This document shows positions 19,662-27,429 of a stretch of 41,445 nucleotides of DNA, one piece after another. The translations under genes and the position numbers were made by a program. Positions within the stretch are counted from its first letter, which is position 1. Each line of letters opens with the position of its first letter. Origin of the DNA: a virus. A model generated the notes under the pieces. The model saw only the letters and a program-made list of their open reading frames with translations, had not been told where the DNA came from and did not search any database. Location of the stretch: positions 1-41,445 of IMG/VR virus record IMGVR_UViG_3300020021_000024, one strand, 5' to 3'.

Positions 19662-21213
19662 TCAGGATTTCCCATTTTATAGTAAATATCATCTGAAGAT
19701 CCGTACCAAAGCCGGTGAAATTAGCCCGCTTATTTTAAATTACTCTCAAGAGAAACTTCATGCCAGAATCGAACGCCAGCGAATTGAAATCGGAAAAGTA
19801 CGGATGCTCATACTTAAAGCCCGACAACAAGGTTTCAGTACATACGTCGGCGGAAGATTTTATCATCATACTACTCGTTTTAGTGGCAAAGCAACTTTCA
19901 TCCTTTCTCACGAAGCCGACACTACCGAAAAACTTTTCCAAATTGTTGAACGTTATCACAAGAACTGCCCGGATGCAGCAAAGATGCAGACAGATGTTGC
20001 CAACCGTCGAAGAATGGTATTCTCGGGTATCAACTCAGAATATTTTGTGGGGACTGCGGGTAACGAAAATGTCGGACGTGGGGGTACCATACAGTACCTT
20101 CATGCTTCCGAAGCGGCGTTTTACCCCGACGGGGATGGTTTCTCAAAAGGGCTTTTACAATCGGTACCTGATTTGCCCGGTACCGAAGTTATAATTGAAT
20201 CGACAGCCAACGGAATGGACGATTTGTTTTACCGTATGTGCATGGATGCACAAAATGGCCGCGGCGATTTTGAATTATTTTTCAGCCCATGGTTTTGGCA
20301 AGTAGAATATCGTAAAGAGGTCCCTAATGATTTTGTTCCGACAGTTGAAGAAGATAACCTGGCCCGTGTATATGGACTTGAGTGGACCCAAATCTACTGG
20401 CGTAGAAACAAAATTGAAGGCGCTTTCAAAGGCGATGTCAAAAGCTTCATGCAAGAATACCCCGCCAACATTGAAGAAGCTTTCATTTCGTCAGGCGATT
20501 CTTTGGTCAGTAGTTTTGCATTTATGGCTGCTCGTAAGTCTGTCATTACTGATCCCGGGGCGCCACTGGTTATCGGTATCGATACCAACGAAGCGGCCAA
20601 GCGTACAGGTGTTTGTTTCAGACGCGGACGGGTGATTGAAAAAGCTTACGCAATAACAGGTAAAAAACCAATGGAGCTTGTCGGCACAATTGCTGACATG
20701 ATAAATCATAATGAGCCGACAAAAGTTTTCATGGACATTGGCAATGGATATGGTGTTATTGATCGGCTTGTTGAACTTGGGTACGGGGATGTTGTGCTTG
20801 GTGTTGATTTTAATGATGGCCCGATAGAAGATACTGTTTACCTAAACAAACGTGCTGAGATGGATGACACATATGCAAAATGGGTGAACGGTGGGGATGT
20901 ACGCGTACCGGACGATGATGTCTTTCATAAAGAGTCTGTGGCAACCCCGGTTCAAGTTAAAACGTCATCGGGGCTTCGAAAGTCAATACCAAAAGAACAA
21001 ATTGAAACGGACAAGAAAACTAAGATCGATATCAAAGATGCAGCTATCCTGACGTTTGCTTATCCTGTTCGGCGTGATTTGGAGAACCGGCGTAAACGTG
21101 TGAAAATCATAAATGGTAATGAACATTCTAAAGTCAAAAGTATTCAACGCCGCGAGAAGTTAGGTAATACAGCGTCAAAATCGGCATCGGTGAAAATGGG
21201 ATGGGTGAATTAA
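19618..21213 (+). CDS. terL: Large terminase subunit
   Basis: 531 residues. The ATPase domain has a variant Walker A LKARQQGFST (66-75), Walker B IQYLHASEAA (158-167) and coupling motif IESTANG (193-199). The RNase H-like nuclease domain carries VIGIDTN (Asp322), VFMDIGNGYG (Asp373) and DIKDAAI (Asp474). It pumps DNA through the portal and cuts it. The Gln-Gln-Gly-Phe-Ser Walker A is found in a known branch of phage terminases. The start is inside the small-subunit gene with GGAGG about 12 bases upstream. The C-terminal tail is basic. Confidence 0.94.
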   Translation: MLTQQQQLQINQRFDQDFPFYSKYHLKIRTKAGEISPLILNYSQEKLHARIERQRIEIGKVRMLILKARQQGFSTYVGGRFYHHTTRFSGKATFILSHEADTTEKLFQIVERYHKNCPDAAKMQTDVANRRRMVFSGINSEYFVGTAGNENVGRGGTIQYLHASEAAFYPDGDGFSKGLLQSVPDLPGTEVIIESTANGMDDLFYRMCMDAQNGRGDFELFFSPWFWQVEYRKEVPNDFVPTVEEDNLARVYGLEWTQIYWRRNKIEGAFKGDVKSFMQEYPANIEEAFISSGDSLVSSFAFMAARKSVITDPGAPLVIGIDTNEAAKRTGVCFRRGRVIEKAYAITGKKPMELVGTIADMINHNEPTKVFMDIGNGYGVIDRLVELGYGDVVLGVDFNDGPIEDTVYLNKRAEMDDTYAKWVNGGDVRVPDDDVFHKESVATPVQVKTSSGLRKSIPKEQIETDKKTKIDIKDAAILTFAYPVRRDLENRRKRVKIINGNEHSKVKSIQRREKLGNTASKSASVKMGWVN

Positions 21214-21644
21214 TACGGCGGGCTATACCTGCTGACATACCGCGGCTGGTGGAATTAGGTGAAGAATTTGCTAATTTAAGTCAGCTGTATCATAAGTTTT
21301 CGGTTTCACGTGAAATGATTATCTGGTCAACCAACCAGATGGTACAGAATAACGATGTGGTTGTTTTGGTGTTAGAAGTCGATGGTGTGATACAAGGTGT
21401 GATTGCAGGTGTGCTTCAAAAAATCTTTTTCAGTGAAGATGTTGCATTACAGGAATTGGTATGGTATGTTAAAAATGGATTTAAGGGCACCGAACTTTTA
21501 AAAGCGTTTGAAGTAATTGCCATTGGAATCGGTTGCCAGGCTTTAATTGTCGGAAATAAACCAGCTTATTGCGATCTTGGAAAATACTACGAACGACAAG
21601 GTTTTACTTTTTTAGAAAATCAATACACCAAAAGGCTTGTTTAA
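21201..21644 (+). CDS. GNAT-type N-acetyltransferase
   Basis: 147 residues with the GNAT outline: IRRAIPADIPRLVELGEEFA (strand-helix start), VVVLVLEVDGVIQGVIAGVL (beta sheet), ELVWYVKNGFKGTELLKAFE (an LxV-x-P-like pyrophosphate turn is degenerate: KNGFKGTELL) and a C-terminal YYERQGFTFLENQYTK typical of the last GNAT motif. It overlaps the large terminase by 13 bases. GNAT genes in phage head operons are seen in several podoviruses; the target may be a virion protein, as it is made with the late genes. Confidence 0.8.
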   Translation: MGELIRRAIPADIPRLVELGEEFANLSQLYHKFSVSREMIIWSTNQMVQNNDVVVLVLEVDGVIQGVIAGVLQKIFFSEDVALQELVWYVKNGFKGTELLKAFEVIAIGIGCQALIVGNKPAYCDLGKYYERQGFTFLENQYTKRLV

Positions 21645-21997
21645 TGCCAGTGTTTGCAGCTATACCCGCAATCTTAGGTTCTATCGGTGCCGCCGCTGGT
21701 GTGACGGGTGCTGGTATTACAGCAGGTATGTCTATTGCCGCAGGGGCCGCCATTGCAGGTGGTGTGACGGCTGGTGTAGTAGGTGCTGTTAGTTCTGCTC
21801 AACAAGCTGCCGCCGCAAAGAAAGCCGCCGCCAATAATAGTTCTAGTGTGACCCCGGACGCAAGTCAAACTGTTGGGGATCCAACTATCAATAATTCATC
21901 TAATCAATTAGGTCGTGCGGCATTGATCTCAACAAGCCCGTCCGGAGTGCAAGGTATTGACCCAACCGGCAGAAGGAAATTAATCGGCAATGATTAG
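21644..21997 (+). CDS. Gly/Ala-rich hydrophobic protein in head operon
   Basis: 117 residues from ATG 21644, whose A overlaps the previous TAA. Residues 1-55 are an almost unbroken run of Ala, Gly, Ile and Val (many GAG and GVTAG steps), likely membrane-active. Then comes a helical Ala/Lys stretch and a Ser/Asn/Pro-rich tail ending in DPTGRRKLIGND. Similar small proteins with a glycine-zipper head are found before the portal in T7-like phages and may be minor virion or ejection proteins. It overlaps the portal start by eight bases. Confidence 0.72.
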   Translation: MPVFAAIPAILGSIGAAAGVTGAGITAGMSIAAGAAIAGGVTAGVVGAVSSAQQAAAAKKAAANNSSSVTPDASQTVGDPTINNSSNQLGRAALISTSPSGVQGIDPTGRRKLIGND

Positions 21998-23771
21998 ACC
22001 AGATAATCAAACTAAAGCTAAAACGACCGTTGATCGTTATAATCAAAACAAACAAGATCGTTATAATTTCTTAATTCACTTTCAGGTTGTGGCCGAATAC
22101 TTCATGACCCGCAAGGCTGATTATACGGTGAATTTTAGCCCCGGTGTTTTTCTTAATCGGGATCTTTATGATTCGACGGGCCCCAAGGCAGGTAACGTGG
22201 CTGCCGGGGCTTTGTTGGGTATGTTGTGGCCCGAAGAGTCACAGAATTTTGAAATTGTTAAAGCCCGTAATATTCCCGATACTAAAGTTAACAGAGATTT
22301 CTTTAACGAAATTTCTTATCGTACCAATAAAGCCATGACGCATGTGGAGTGCGGGTTGTCTTTATGTTTGGGCGAGTATATGCGAGATGAAGTATTTTTT
22401 GGTACTTGTGGGGTGGGTGCTTTTGAACCAACAGATCCCAACGTATCAGACGACTGTAAGTTTCTGTTTCAGCCGTGGGACATCAAACGGATGGTAATTG
22501 ACGAGGGGCCAAATGGCTTTGTGAATCGGGTATTTTATGAACGTGAAGAGACAATCGAAAATGCCGCTTTAGAATTTGGAATTGAGAATTTATCCCGCAA
22601 ATCCCAGGATGCTTTTAATAATGGGGCCCAAGGTAAACTTACTAAAATTATTGTTCTTCATGCGATTGAACCGCGTTATACCAGGGACCCTGATGGATAT
22701 AGTGTTTTTGATTTACCGGTCAGTTCGACATATATTGAACTCGGGGAAATTCATTTAATACGGGAGTCAGGATACTCACGTATGCCGGTATTTGTTGGCC
22801 GTCTTATGAAAAACATAAGGGAGAAATATGGACGATCATTTGCCATGGACGCTCTACCGGATGTACTCGAACTTAACGCCATCCGAGAAATGGAAATTAT
22901 CGCTACTGAAAAGTTATTGGACCCTCCATTGGGGGTTTTGGATGATGGTCGTCTTGGTGCTAACACTATCGATACTTCCGCTGGTGCTATTACTGTCTTT
23001 AACATCAGTGGCCGTATCGGTAATCAACCGCCGGTATTTCCGTTAAATACTGTTGGGGACATGAAGCCAACAAAAGATCGTATTGAAGAATTAAAGCAAT
23101 CGGTGGCTGATCATTTTATGATTGACCGTTTGCTTGATTTAAATAACGAAACAGAGATGACAGCGTTTGAAGTAAACGAACGTCAGAAATTACGGGCTTA
23201 TGTTTTGAACTCTCTGTTCGCGCGCCAGATTAACGAAGTGTTTAGCCCGCTCATTCATTATTGTTTTAACAGTTTACTGGAACGCGGTTATCTTGGGGTT
23301 ATGCCTTTTAGCGAAGAGCACCAGCGTTCTGTTTTATTTGGTGAACCTGTTTTAGTGATCCCACCTGATATAGCTGCGGCAATGTTACGTGGTGAACAGG
23401 TTTATGACATTAAATATTTGACACCTGCCGCGAGAATGATGAAGGCCCAACTTGCGTCTGGCATCATAACAACGTGGAAGTTTCTTAATGATGTGGCCCA
23501 GGCGCAACCTGAAATTTATGATGTTGTTGATGAAGATATGTCGGCCAAATTAATTGCTGAATATTCCGGGGCACCAAGTGATATTATCCGGTCGGATGAA
23601 TTTACTCAACAGATTCGCAGTGCCCGTGCTAAACAACAGCAGCAAGATAAGCAGTTCCAACAGCAGATGGAAATGGCCAAAGCAGCGGGCCATCTAAAAG
23701 GTTTAGCGCCACAGCCGGGAGCACCAGGCGTTCAAAGTGGGTCTATGTCTCAACCGTTACAGGTTGGATAA
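21990..23771 (+). CDS. Portal (head-tail connector) protein
   Basis: 593 residues with the features of T7-type head-tail connectors. The helical N-terminus includes RPDNQTKAKTTVDRYNQNKQDRYNF, then the segment DSTGPKAGNVAAGALLGMLWPEES (the usual 'AA..lA..l...LfP' motif). Then come FFGTCGVGAFE, YGRSFAMDALPDVLELN(A)IREME (about 280-301) and a Gln-rich C-terminal tail (KQQQQDKQFQQQMEM). Twelve copies would form the ring through which DNA is packaged and to which the tail adaptor binds. Position between terminase and scaffold fits. Confidence 0.93.
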   Translation: MIRPDNQTKAKTTVDRYNQNKQDRYNFLIHFQVVAEYFMTRKADYTVNFSPGVFLNRDLYDSTGPKAGNVAAGALLGMLWPEESQNFEIVKARNIPDTKVNRDFFNEISYRTNKAMTHVECGLSLCLGEYMRDEVFFGTCGVGAFEPTDPNVSDDCKFLFQPWDIKRMVIDEGPNGFVNRVFYEREETIENAALEFGIENLSRKSQDAFNNGAQGKLTKIIVLHAIEPRYTRDPDGYSVFDLPVSSTYIELGEIHLIRESGYSRMPVFVGRLMKNIREKYGRSFAMDALPDVLELNAIREMEIIATEKLLDPPLGVLDDGRLGANTIDTSAGAITVFNISGRIGNQPPVFPLNTVGDMKPTKDRIEELKQSVADHFMIDRLLDLNNETEMTAFEVNERQKLRAYVLNSLFARQINEVFSPLIHYCFNSLLERGYLGVMPFSEEHQRSVLFGEPVLVIPPDIAAAMLRGEQVYDIKYLTPAARMMKAQLASGIITTWKFLNDVAQAQPEIYDVVDEDMSAKLIAEYSGAPSDIIRSDEFTQQIRSARAKQQQQDKQFQQQMEMAKAAGHLKGLAPQPGAPGVQSGSMSQPLQVG

Positions 23772-23774
23772 TTT

Positions 23775-24128
23775 ATGGCGAAACAAGAATCAGAAGAGAA
23801 TAAGCATGTTCCGACTCATACGCAAAGAAGCCCATCAGTTGATCGTGAGAAACAGACTAAAGAACTTGAACGACGGACCAAGCAGTTAAGATTTGATTTT
23901 GCGATTACGTTCGGAACACCTGAAGGTAAAAGAGTTCTTCAGTGGTTGATCAAAGAATCAGGTTATCAAAAAAGTCAAGTGGGTGGAAACCCTCAACTTG
24001 GTATGGACGTACTTCAAGGCACGTTATATAATTCCGCTCGATTATCAATATATTTAGAAATGCGTCAGTTAATCCCTGAAGAAACATTAAAAGGAGTAGA
24101 GTATGCAGACATTGATTCGTCTTTATAG
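23775..24128 (+). CDS. Bbp19-like small structural-module protein
   Basis: 117 residues: charged N-terminal third, then RFDFAITFGTPEGKRVLQWLIKESGY (residues 39-64), a match to the Bbp19 pattern (F...F.TPEGR.VL..L), and LQGTLYNSARLSIYLEMRQLI near the end. Bbp19-like genes stand between portal and scaffold/capsid genes in many podoviruses. The role is not established. It overlaps the scaffold gene by 26 bases and carries that gene's Shine-Dalgarno site (AAAGGAG). Confidence 0.78.
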   Translation: MAKQESEENKHVPTHTQRSPSVDREKQTKELERRTKQLRFDFAITFGTPEGKRVLQWLIKESGYQKSQVGGNPQLGMDVLQGTLYNSARLSIYLEMRQLIPEETLKGVEYADIDSSL

Positions 24129-25014
24129 AGATCCCGCGGTTGTTGGAACACCTGCGGCAGCGGTTATTCCCGAACAGTCACCAGTGCAAATACCGGATGC
24201 TGCGGAGCCCGTGGATCTAGCACCTAAGACTGTATCAACAACTCTGGATATTAATACTCCCGCACCAGCGAAAACAGAACCTTTCATTTTACCTGAAGCT
24301 TATAAGGATAAACCTTATCTTAAGGGGATTGATTCTCAAGAAAAACTTTTGAAAATGCTAGATGGTGCTCAAGAGTTGATCGGTAAGAAAGGTCCTACAG
24401 TTCCTAAAGATGACGCACCCCAGGCCGAGAAGGATGCGTATTACGAATCAATAGGTCGTCCAAAGACCCCAGGTGAATACACATTTCAGGGCGCTGATAA
24501 AACGGATGCTAAATTTTTACCTAAAGTTCAAGCGGCTATGCACGAAGCGGGTTTGACATCAAAACAAGCAAGTATTGTCTGGGATAAAGTGACGGTGGCT
24601 ATGAGTGAGTTGGCAACAGATAAAGGTCTGGCCGATGCTCAAGCAGATGTTGATTTTGATAAATTGGCAGCTAATACTTTCGGGGCAGATCGTGATAGAG
24701 TTTTAGCTCGCGGTAAAGAATTGGTTGATGCGAATATTTCTCCAGCGATGAAAGAAGCAGCTAAGAAATTGGATAATAATTCTTATGTTGTGTTGGCTGA
24801 TATTCTTCGTAACATTGATCGAAAATATATTTCACCAGATGGTGCGCCAGTTAAAGGCCCTACGGCTGTAGGTCTGACACCGGCGGATTTAAGTAATAAG
24901 GCCCGTAATTTAATGGTCGAGCAATCTAAATTTACTCCAATGTCACAGGAGTTTAATAATCTTCAGAAACAAATCGATGAGTGCTACGATACCATGCGTA
25001 GGGGTACCAGATAA
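24103..25014 (+). CDS. Capsid scaffold protein
   Basis: 303 residues, acidic and Ala/Pro-rich in the first 75 positions (many PAA, PVQIP). Then comes a helical core (YLKGIDSQEKLLKMLDGAQELIGKKG; KDAYYESIGRPKTPGEYTF), and a helical basic end (FNNLQKQIDECYDTMRRGTR). The segment 'YYE.IGRP.TPGEYTF' is common to phage scaffold proteins. Position directly before the capsid gene and the low-complexity, coil-rich make-up support the role of guiding capsid assembly. Confidence 0.83.
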   Translation: MQTLIRLYRDPAVVGTPAAAVIPEQSPVQIPDAAEPVDLAPKTVSTTLDINTPAPAKTEPFILPEAYKDKPYLKGIDSQEKLLKMLDGAQELIGKKGPTVPKDDAPQAEKDAYYESIGRPKTPGEYTFQGADKTDAKFLPKVQAAMHEAGLTSKQASIVWDKVTVAMSELATDKGLADAQADVDFDKLAANTFGADRDRVLARGKELVDANISPAMKEAAKKLDNNSYVVLADILRNIDRKYISPDGAPVKGPTAVGLTPADLSNKARNLMVEQSKFTPMSQEFNNLQKQIDECYDTMRRGTR

Positions 25015-25032
25015 AAATAGTTTTGAAAATGG

Positions 25033-25061
25033 TTGACATGAAGTTAATGTTAAAATAATAT
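25033..25061 (+). promoter_or_regulatory. Promoter of the capsid gene
   Basis: A perfect TTGACA (25033-25038), 17-base spacer and TAATAT (25056-25061, four of six). It lies in the 225-base gap between scaffold and capsid genes and would give the capsid gene an extra transcript with a roughly 170-base leader. Confidence 0.5.
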
Positions 25062-25067
25062 TAGATT

Positions 25068-25239
25068 GTCTGAAAGAGATGGGTAGCGCGAAAGCGTCCA
25101 TCTATGACGTAATAACGTCTAGTTAGGCTGCGATAGTGCTTAGATTGACTTCCGTTGTATGTAAGACGGGGATAGTTAAATCGACTGAGGTAAAATCTTA
25201 ATCGTTTAACTTTCTGTTTTAACATACAAGGAGTCAGTC
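25068..25239 (+). ncRNA. Structured leader of the major capsid gene
   Basis: A gene-free stretch with several hairpins. H1: GATGG...GCGC-GAAA-GCGT-CCATC (25078-25102), a 9-bp stem with a GTA bulge and GNRA loop. H2: GACGT-AATA-ACGTC (25106-25119). H3: TTCCGT/ACGGGG (25050s-25071) around ten bases. H4: AGTTAAA (25174-25180) with TTTAACT (25205-25211), enclosing a small TGAGGT/ATCTTA hairpin. It ends in AAGGAG before the capsid ATG. It may stabilise the mRNA or regulate translation. It does not match any riboswitch I can recall. Confidence 0.5.
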
Positions 25240-26127
25240 ATGGCTAATGAAATCGATTCAGCACTTATTACTCAATTCTCTGACATGGTGCACGTTCGTG
25301 CCCAACAGATGAAAAGTCGTTTACGTCAGTATTTTTCAATCCGCAAAATGTCGGGCGATGTTTGGGCTTATGACGGTTTAGGCATTGTCGAAGCAACTGA
25401 ACAGAATACCCGTATTGCGCCTGTCGTTTTTAATTCCATTGAACATAATCGTCGTAAAATCTCTCGTAGACGATTCGTCGTTACGTTGCCACTTGATAGT
25501 TCTGACGTCCGGGCGGTTTTGACTAACCCTCAAAACGATTATGCTGGTGCTTGTACCCGCGCTATTGAACGTGTTTATGATCGTGTTTGTATCGAATGTG
25601 CGTTTGCCGCTGTCTTAACAGGCCGCGATATGACCACATCTGTTACTGCTGCGACTGATGGTGTTATCACTATCGATGCAACAGCGGGGTTGACATATGA
25701 AAAACTGTTGGAAATTCGTCGTCGGTTTCATAACAATGAAGTCGGAAACGATATGCCTGAAAGGTTTGTGTTATTGTGCACCGCTGACGAAGAGGCAGCG
25801 ATGATGCAAGAAACGGCCTTGATTAATACCTTGTATACACAGCAATTTGTGGTGGATAAAGGCGAGATCACAAAGGCTGTCGGATTTGATATAATCAAGT
25901 ATGGCGCTTCTGTCACGAACCCAATGTTCGCGGCCAGCGGTACCCGTACATGTATCGCGGCGTCCGAACGCGGTATCGCAGTCGGTATGTCTTTGGACTT
26001 GTCTTTGAAGGTTCAAGAACGTACTGATTATGTGGAAACGACCCAGGTCCAAGCTATCATCCAGTTGGGGGCCGTGCGTACCGAAGGTGTCTTGGTTCAA
26101 AAAGTAAATACCACAGCTTTGTCATAA
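25240..26127 (+). CDS. Major capsid protein
   Basis: 295 residues with the outline of phage capsid proteins of the T7/podovirus 'Phage_capsid_2-like' kind: N-terminal helix (ALITQFSDMVHVRAQQMKSRLRQYF), RRFVVTLPLDSSDVRAVLTNPQNDYAGACTRAIERVYDRV (spine-helix region, 77-117), FVLLCTADEEAAMM (about 175-188) and a final beta strand part (VQAIIQLGAVRTEGVLVQKV). Its place after the scaffold, own promoter, long leader and strong AAGGAG site all suit the most abundant virion protein. Several hundred copies form the icosahedral shell. Confidence 0.9.
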   Translation: MANEIDSALITQFSDMVHVRAQQMKSRLRQYFSIRKMSGDVWAYDGLGIVEATEQNTRIAPVVFNSIEHNRRKISRRRFVVTLPLDSSDVRAVLTNPQNDYAGACTRAIERVYDRVCIECAFAAVLTGRDMTTSVTAATDGVITIDATAGLTYEKLLEIRRRFHNNEVGNDMPERFVLLCTADEEAAMMQETALINTLYTQQFVVDKGEITKAVGFDIIKYGASVTNPMFAASGTRTCIAASERGIAVGMSLDLSLKVQERTDYVETTQVQAIIQLGAVRTEGVLVQKVNTTALS

Positions 26128-26157
26128 TAGATAAAGGCTGTTTGATTTTAATTTTTT

Positions 26158-26173
26158 AAAAACGGAGGTTTTT
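26158..26173 (+). promoter_or_regulatory. Hairpin presenting the Shine-Dalgarno site
   Basis: AAAAAC (26158-26163) and GTTTTT (26168-26173) form a 6-bp stem with the loop GGAG, directly before ATG 26174. The ribosome site thus lies in the loop and stem base. The stem is weak (five A-T pairs and one C-G). Confidence 0.45.
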
Positions 26174-26698
26174 ATGGCAATAGTTAATGCTTACATCGAT
26201 GCAAACATTGGAGCCACGAACCAGAAATTAGGTAACAACATTGGGTCTGGTAACGGTGGTATTGTTAAAAAGATGATTAATTGTTTTGTGGTCGGGTCGT
26301 CTGATGCTGCGGGTTCTATTTATCGTGTGTTTAAAGGTGTTAGTCCAGATGCAGTTATTCTGAATGTTCGTTTATATAATGATGCTTTAACTGGTGCTAC
26401 CAGTGTTAATTGCGGGTTATATGGTGTTTTGGATTTTGATAATATTGGTGCCATTGTTGGAACAGGTGATCAGTTTGCCAGTGCAGTTAATATCGCATCG
26501 GGAAACCCTGTTACTTCGACACCTTTAGTTTTCGATAAGGCTTTGTCGATTGCCAACCGTAACCAGCCTTTGTTTGTTGTGGCAGGGCATACAGTGATCA
26601 CTAAGCTTCCAGCTTATGATATCTGTTTGACAATGACCGCAATGACCACAGGGGCCACCGGTAACGTGTGTGTGATGATTGAATTTGTGCAGTTATAA
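26174..26698 (+). CDS. Decoration or minor capsid protein candidate
   Basis: 174 residues, no signal peptide, beta-rich and Gly/Asn/Val-rich (GNNIGSGNGGIVKKMINCFVVGSSDAAGSIYRVFKGVSPDAVILNVRLYND...), with alternating strand-like segments through to the end. The place between capsid and tail adaptor and the terminator after it (so high expression with the capsid gene) suggest a capsid-surface or stabilising protein. No specific family is recognised. Confidence 0.75.
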   Translation: MAIVNAYIDANIGATNQKLGNNIGSGNGGIVKKMINCFVVGSSDAAGSIYRVFKGVSPDAVILNVRLYNDALTGATSVNCGLYGVLDFDNIGAIVGTGDQFASAVNIASGNPVTSTPLVFDKALSIANRNQPLFVVAGHTVITKLPAYDICLTMTAMTTGATGNVCVMIEFVQL

Positions 26699-26705
26699 GG
26701 CGCAG

Positions 26706-26717
26706 ATCAACTGGAAT
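26706..26717 (+). repeat. 12-base pre-terminator motif, copy 2
   Basis: ATCAACTGGAAT starts 7 bases after the stop at 26698 and ends 2 bases before the terminator stem, the same geometry as the copy at 1628-1639. Confidence 0.6.
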
Positions 26718-26719
26718 CT

Positions 26720-26758
26720 AAAGCGCCGCGGGCTTAACACCCGTGGCGCTTTGGTTTA
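26720..26758 (+). terminator. Intrinsic terminator after the capsid unit
   Basis: AAAGCGCCGCGGG (26720-26732) pairs with CCCGTGGCGCTTT (26740-26752), 13 bp with one G-U pair and a 7-base loop, followed by a T-rich stretch (TTGGTTT). It would limit read-through from the very strongly expressed capsid genes into the tail genes. Confidence 0.8.
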
Positions 26759-26772
26759 AAAGGGAGTCTCTT

Positions 26773-27429
26773 ATGTCTGCACCATCAGCCCCTGAAGATA
26801 TTTGTAATTTAGCTTTGGATGATTTAAAACAATTACCTATCAAAAGCATTACAACACCTAATTCAAATACCGAGCAAATTTGTGCCCGTAATTATGATGC
26901 TACTCGCCGCGAGTGTCTTTTTGCACACCCATGGAAGTTTGCTATAAAACGAGACCAATGGACACCTAATCTTTCAACCACACCTTTGTTTGGTTATCTG
27001 TATGCCTATGATGTCCCTAATGATTATATTCGATTGATCACTGTCGGAGATGATTATATTGGGGATTTAAGGCAACAGTATGAAATTGAAAATAACCAAT
27101 TATTAGCTGTATCAGGGGATGTAATTTTTGATGGTACGACTAAAGATATTCGGTATATGCGGGATGTTACAGATGTAACAAAGTTTTCTCCCGGGTTTAT
27201 TGTTTACTTCAGATTGAAATTAGCTATCCGAATGAGTAATAAATTTAATGTTTCGACACAAATTAAAGCAGGTTTAAAAGAAGATTTTAAAGATGCTGAA
27301 ACGGAAGCACGGGCAGTTAACGGTCAAGAAAGCAGAATCAAACGGATTCAGTTTAGTCGTACATTATCTAAACGCCGAGGTTTACCCGGCGGTATTTATG
27401 CCAGTAAGTATACCGTATTTGAGAGTTAA
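26773..27429 (+). CDS. Tail adaptor (tubular protein A, T7 gp11-like)
   Basis: 218 residues from ATG 26773, behind AAAGGGAG. It starts SAPEDICNLALDDLKQLPI and goes on with ARNYDATRRECLFAHPWKFAIKR (48-70), YLYAYDVPNDYIRL (88-101) and DFKDAETEARAVNGQESR (about 178-195). This is the pattern of podovirus tail tubular protein A: an alpha-helical ring that joins portal to nozzle ('CN.AL..lG...I', 'R..Y...R...L..hPW.FA', 'Y.Y.lP.Dyir'). It overlaps the next gene by one base. Confidence 0.9.
   Translation: MSAPSAPEDICNLALDDLKQLPIKSITTPNSNTEQICARNYDATRRECLFAHPWKFAIKRDQWTPNLSTTPLFGYLYAYDVPNDYIRLITVGDDYIGDLRQQYEIENNQLLAVSGDVIFDGTTKDIRYMRDVTDVTKFSPGFIVYFRLKLAIRMSNKFNVSTQIKAGLKEDFKDAETEARAVNGQESRIKRIQFSRTLSKRRGLPGGIYASKYTVFES

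Noticed and set aside
25068-25239. Known riboswitch or ribozyme
   Set aside because: No match to the remembered cores of hammerhead, c-di-GMP, TPP, SAM or cobalamin elements; kept as an unknown structured leader.
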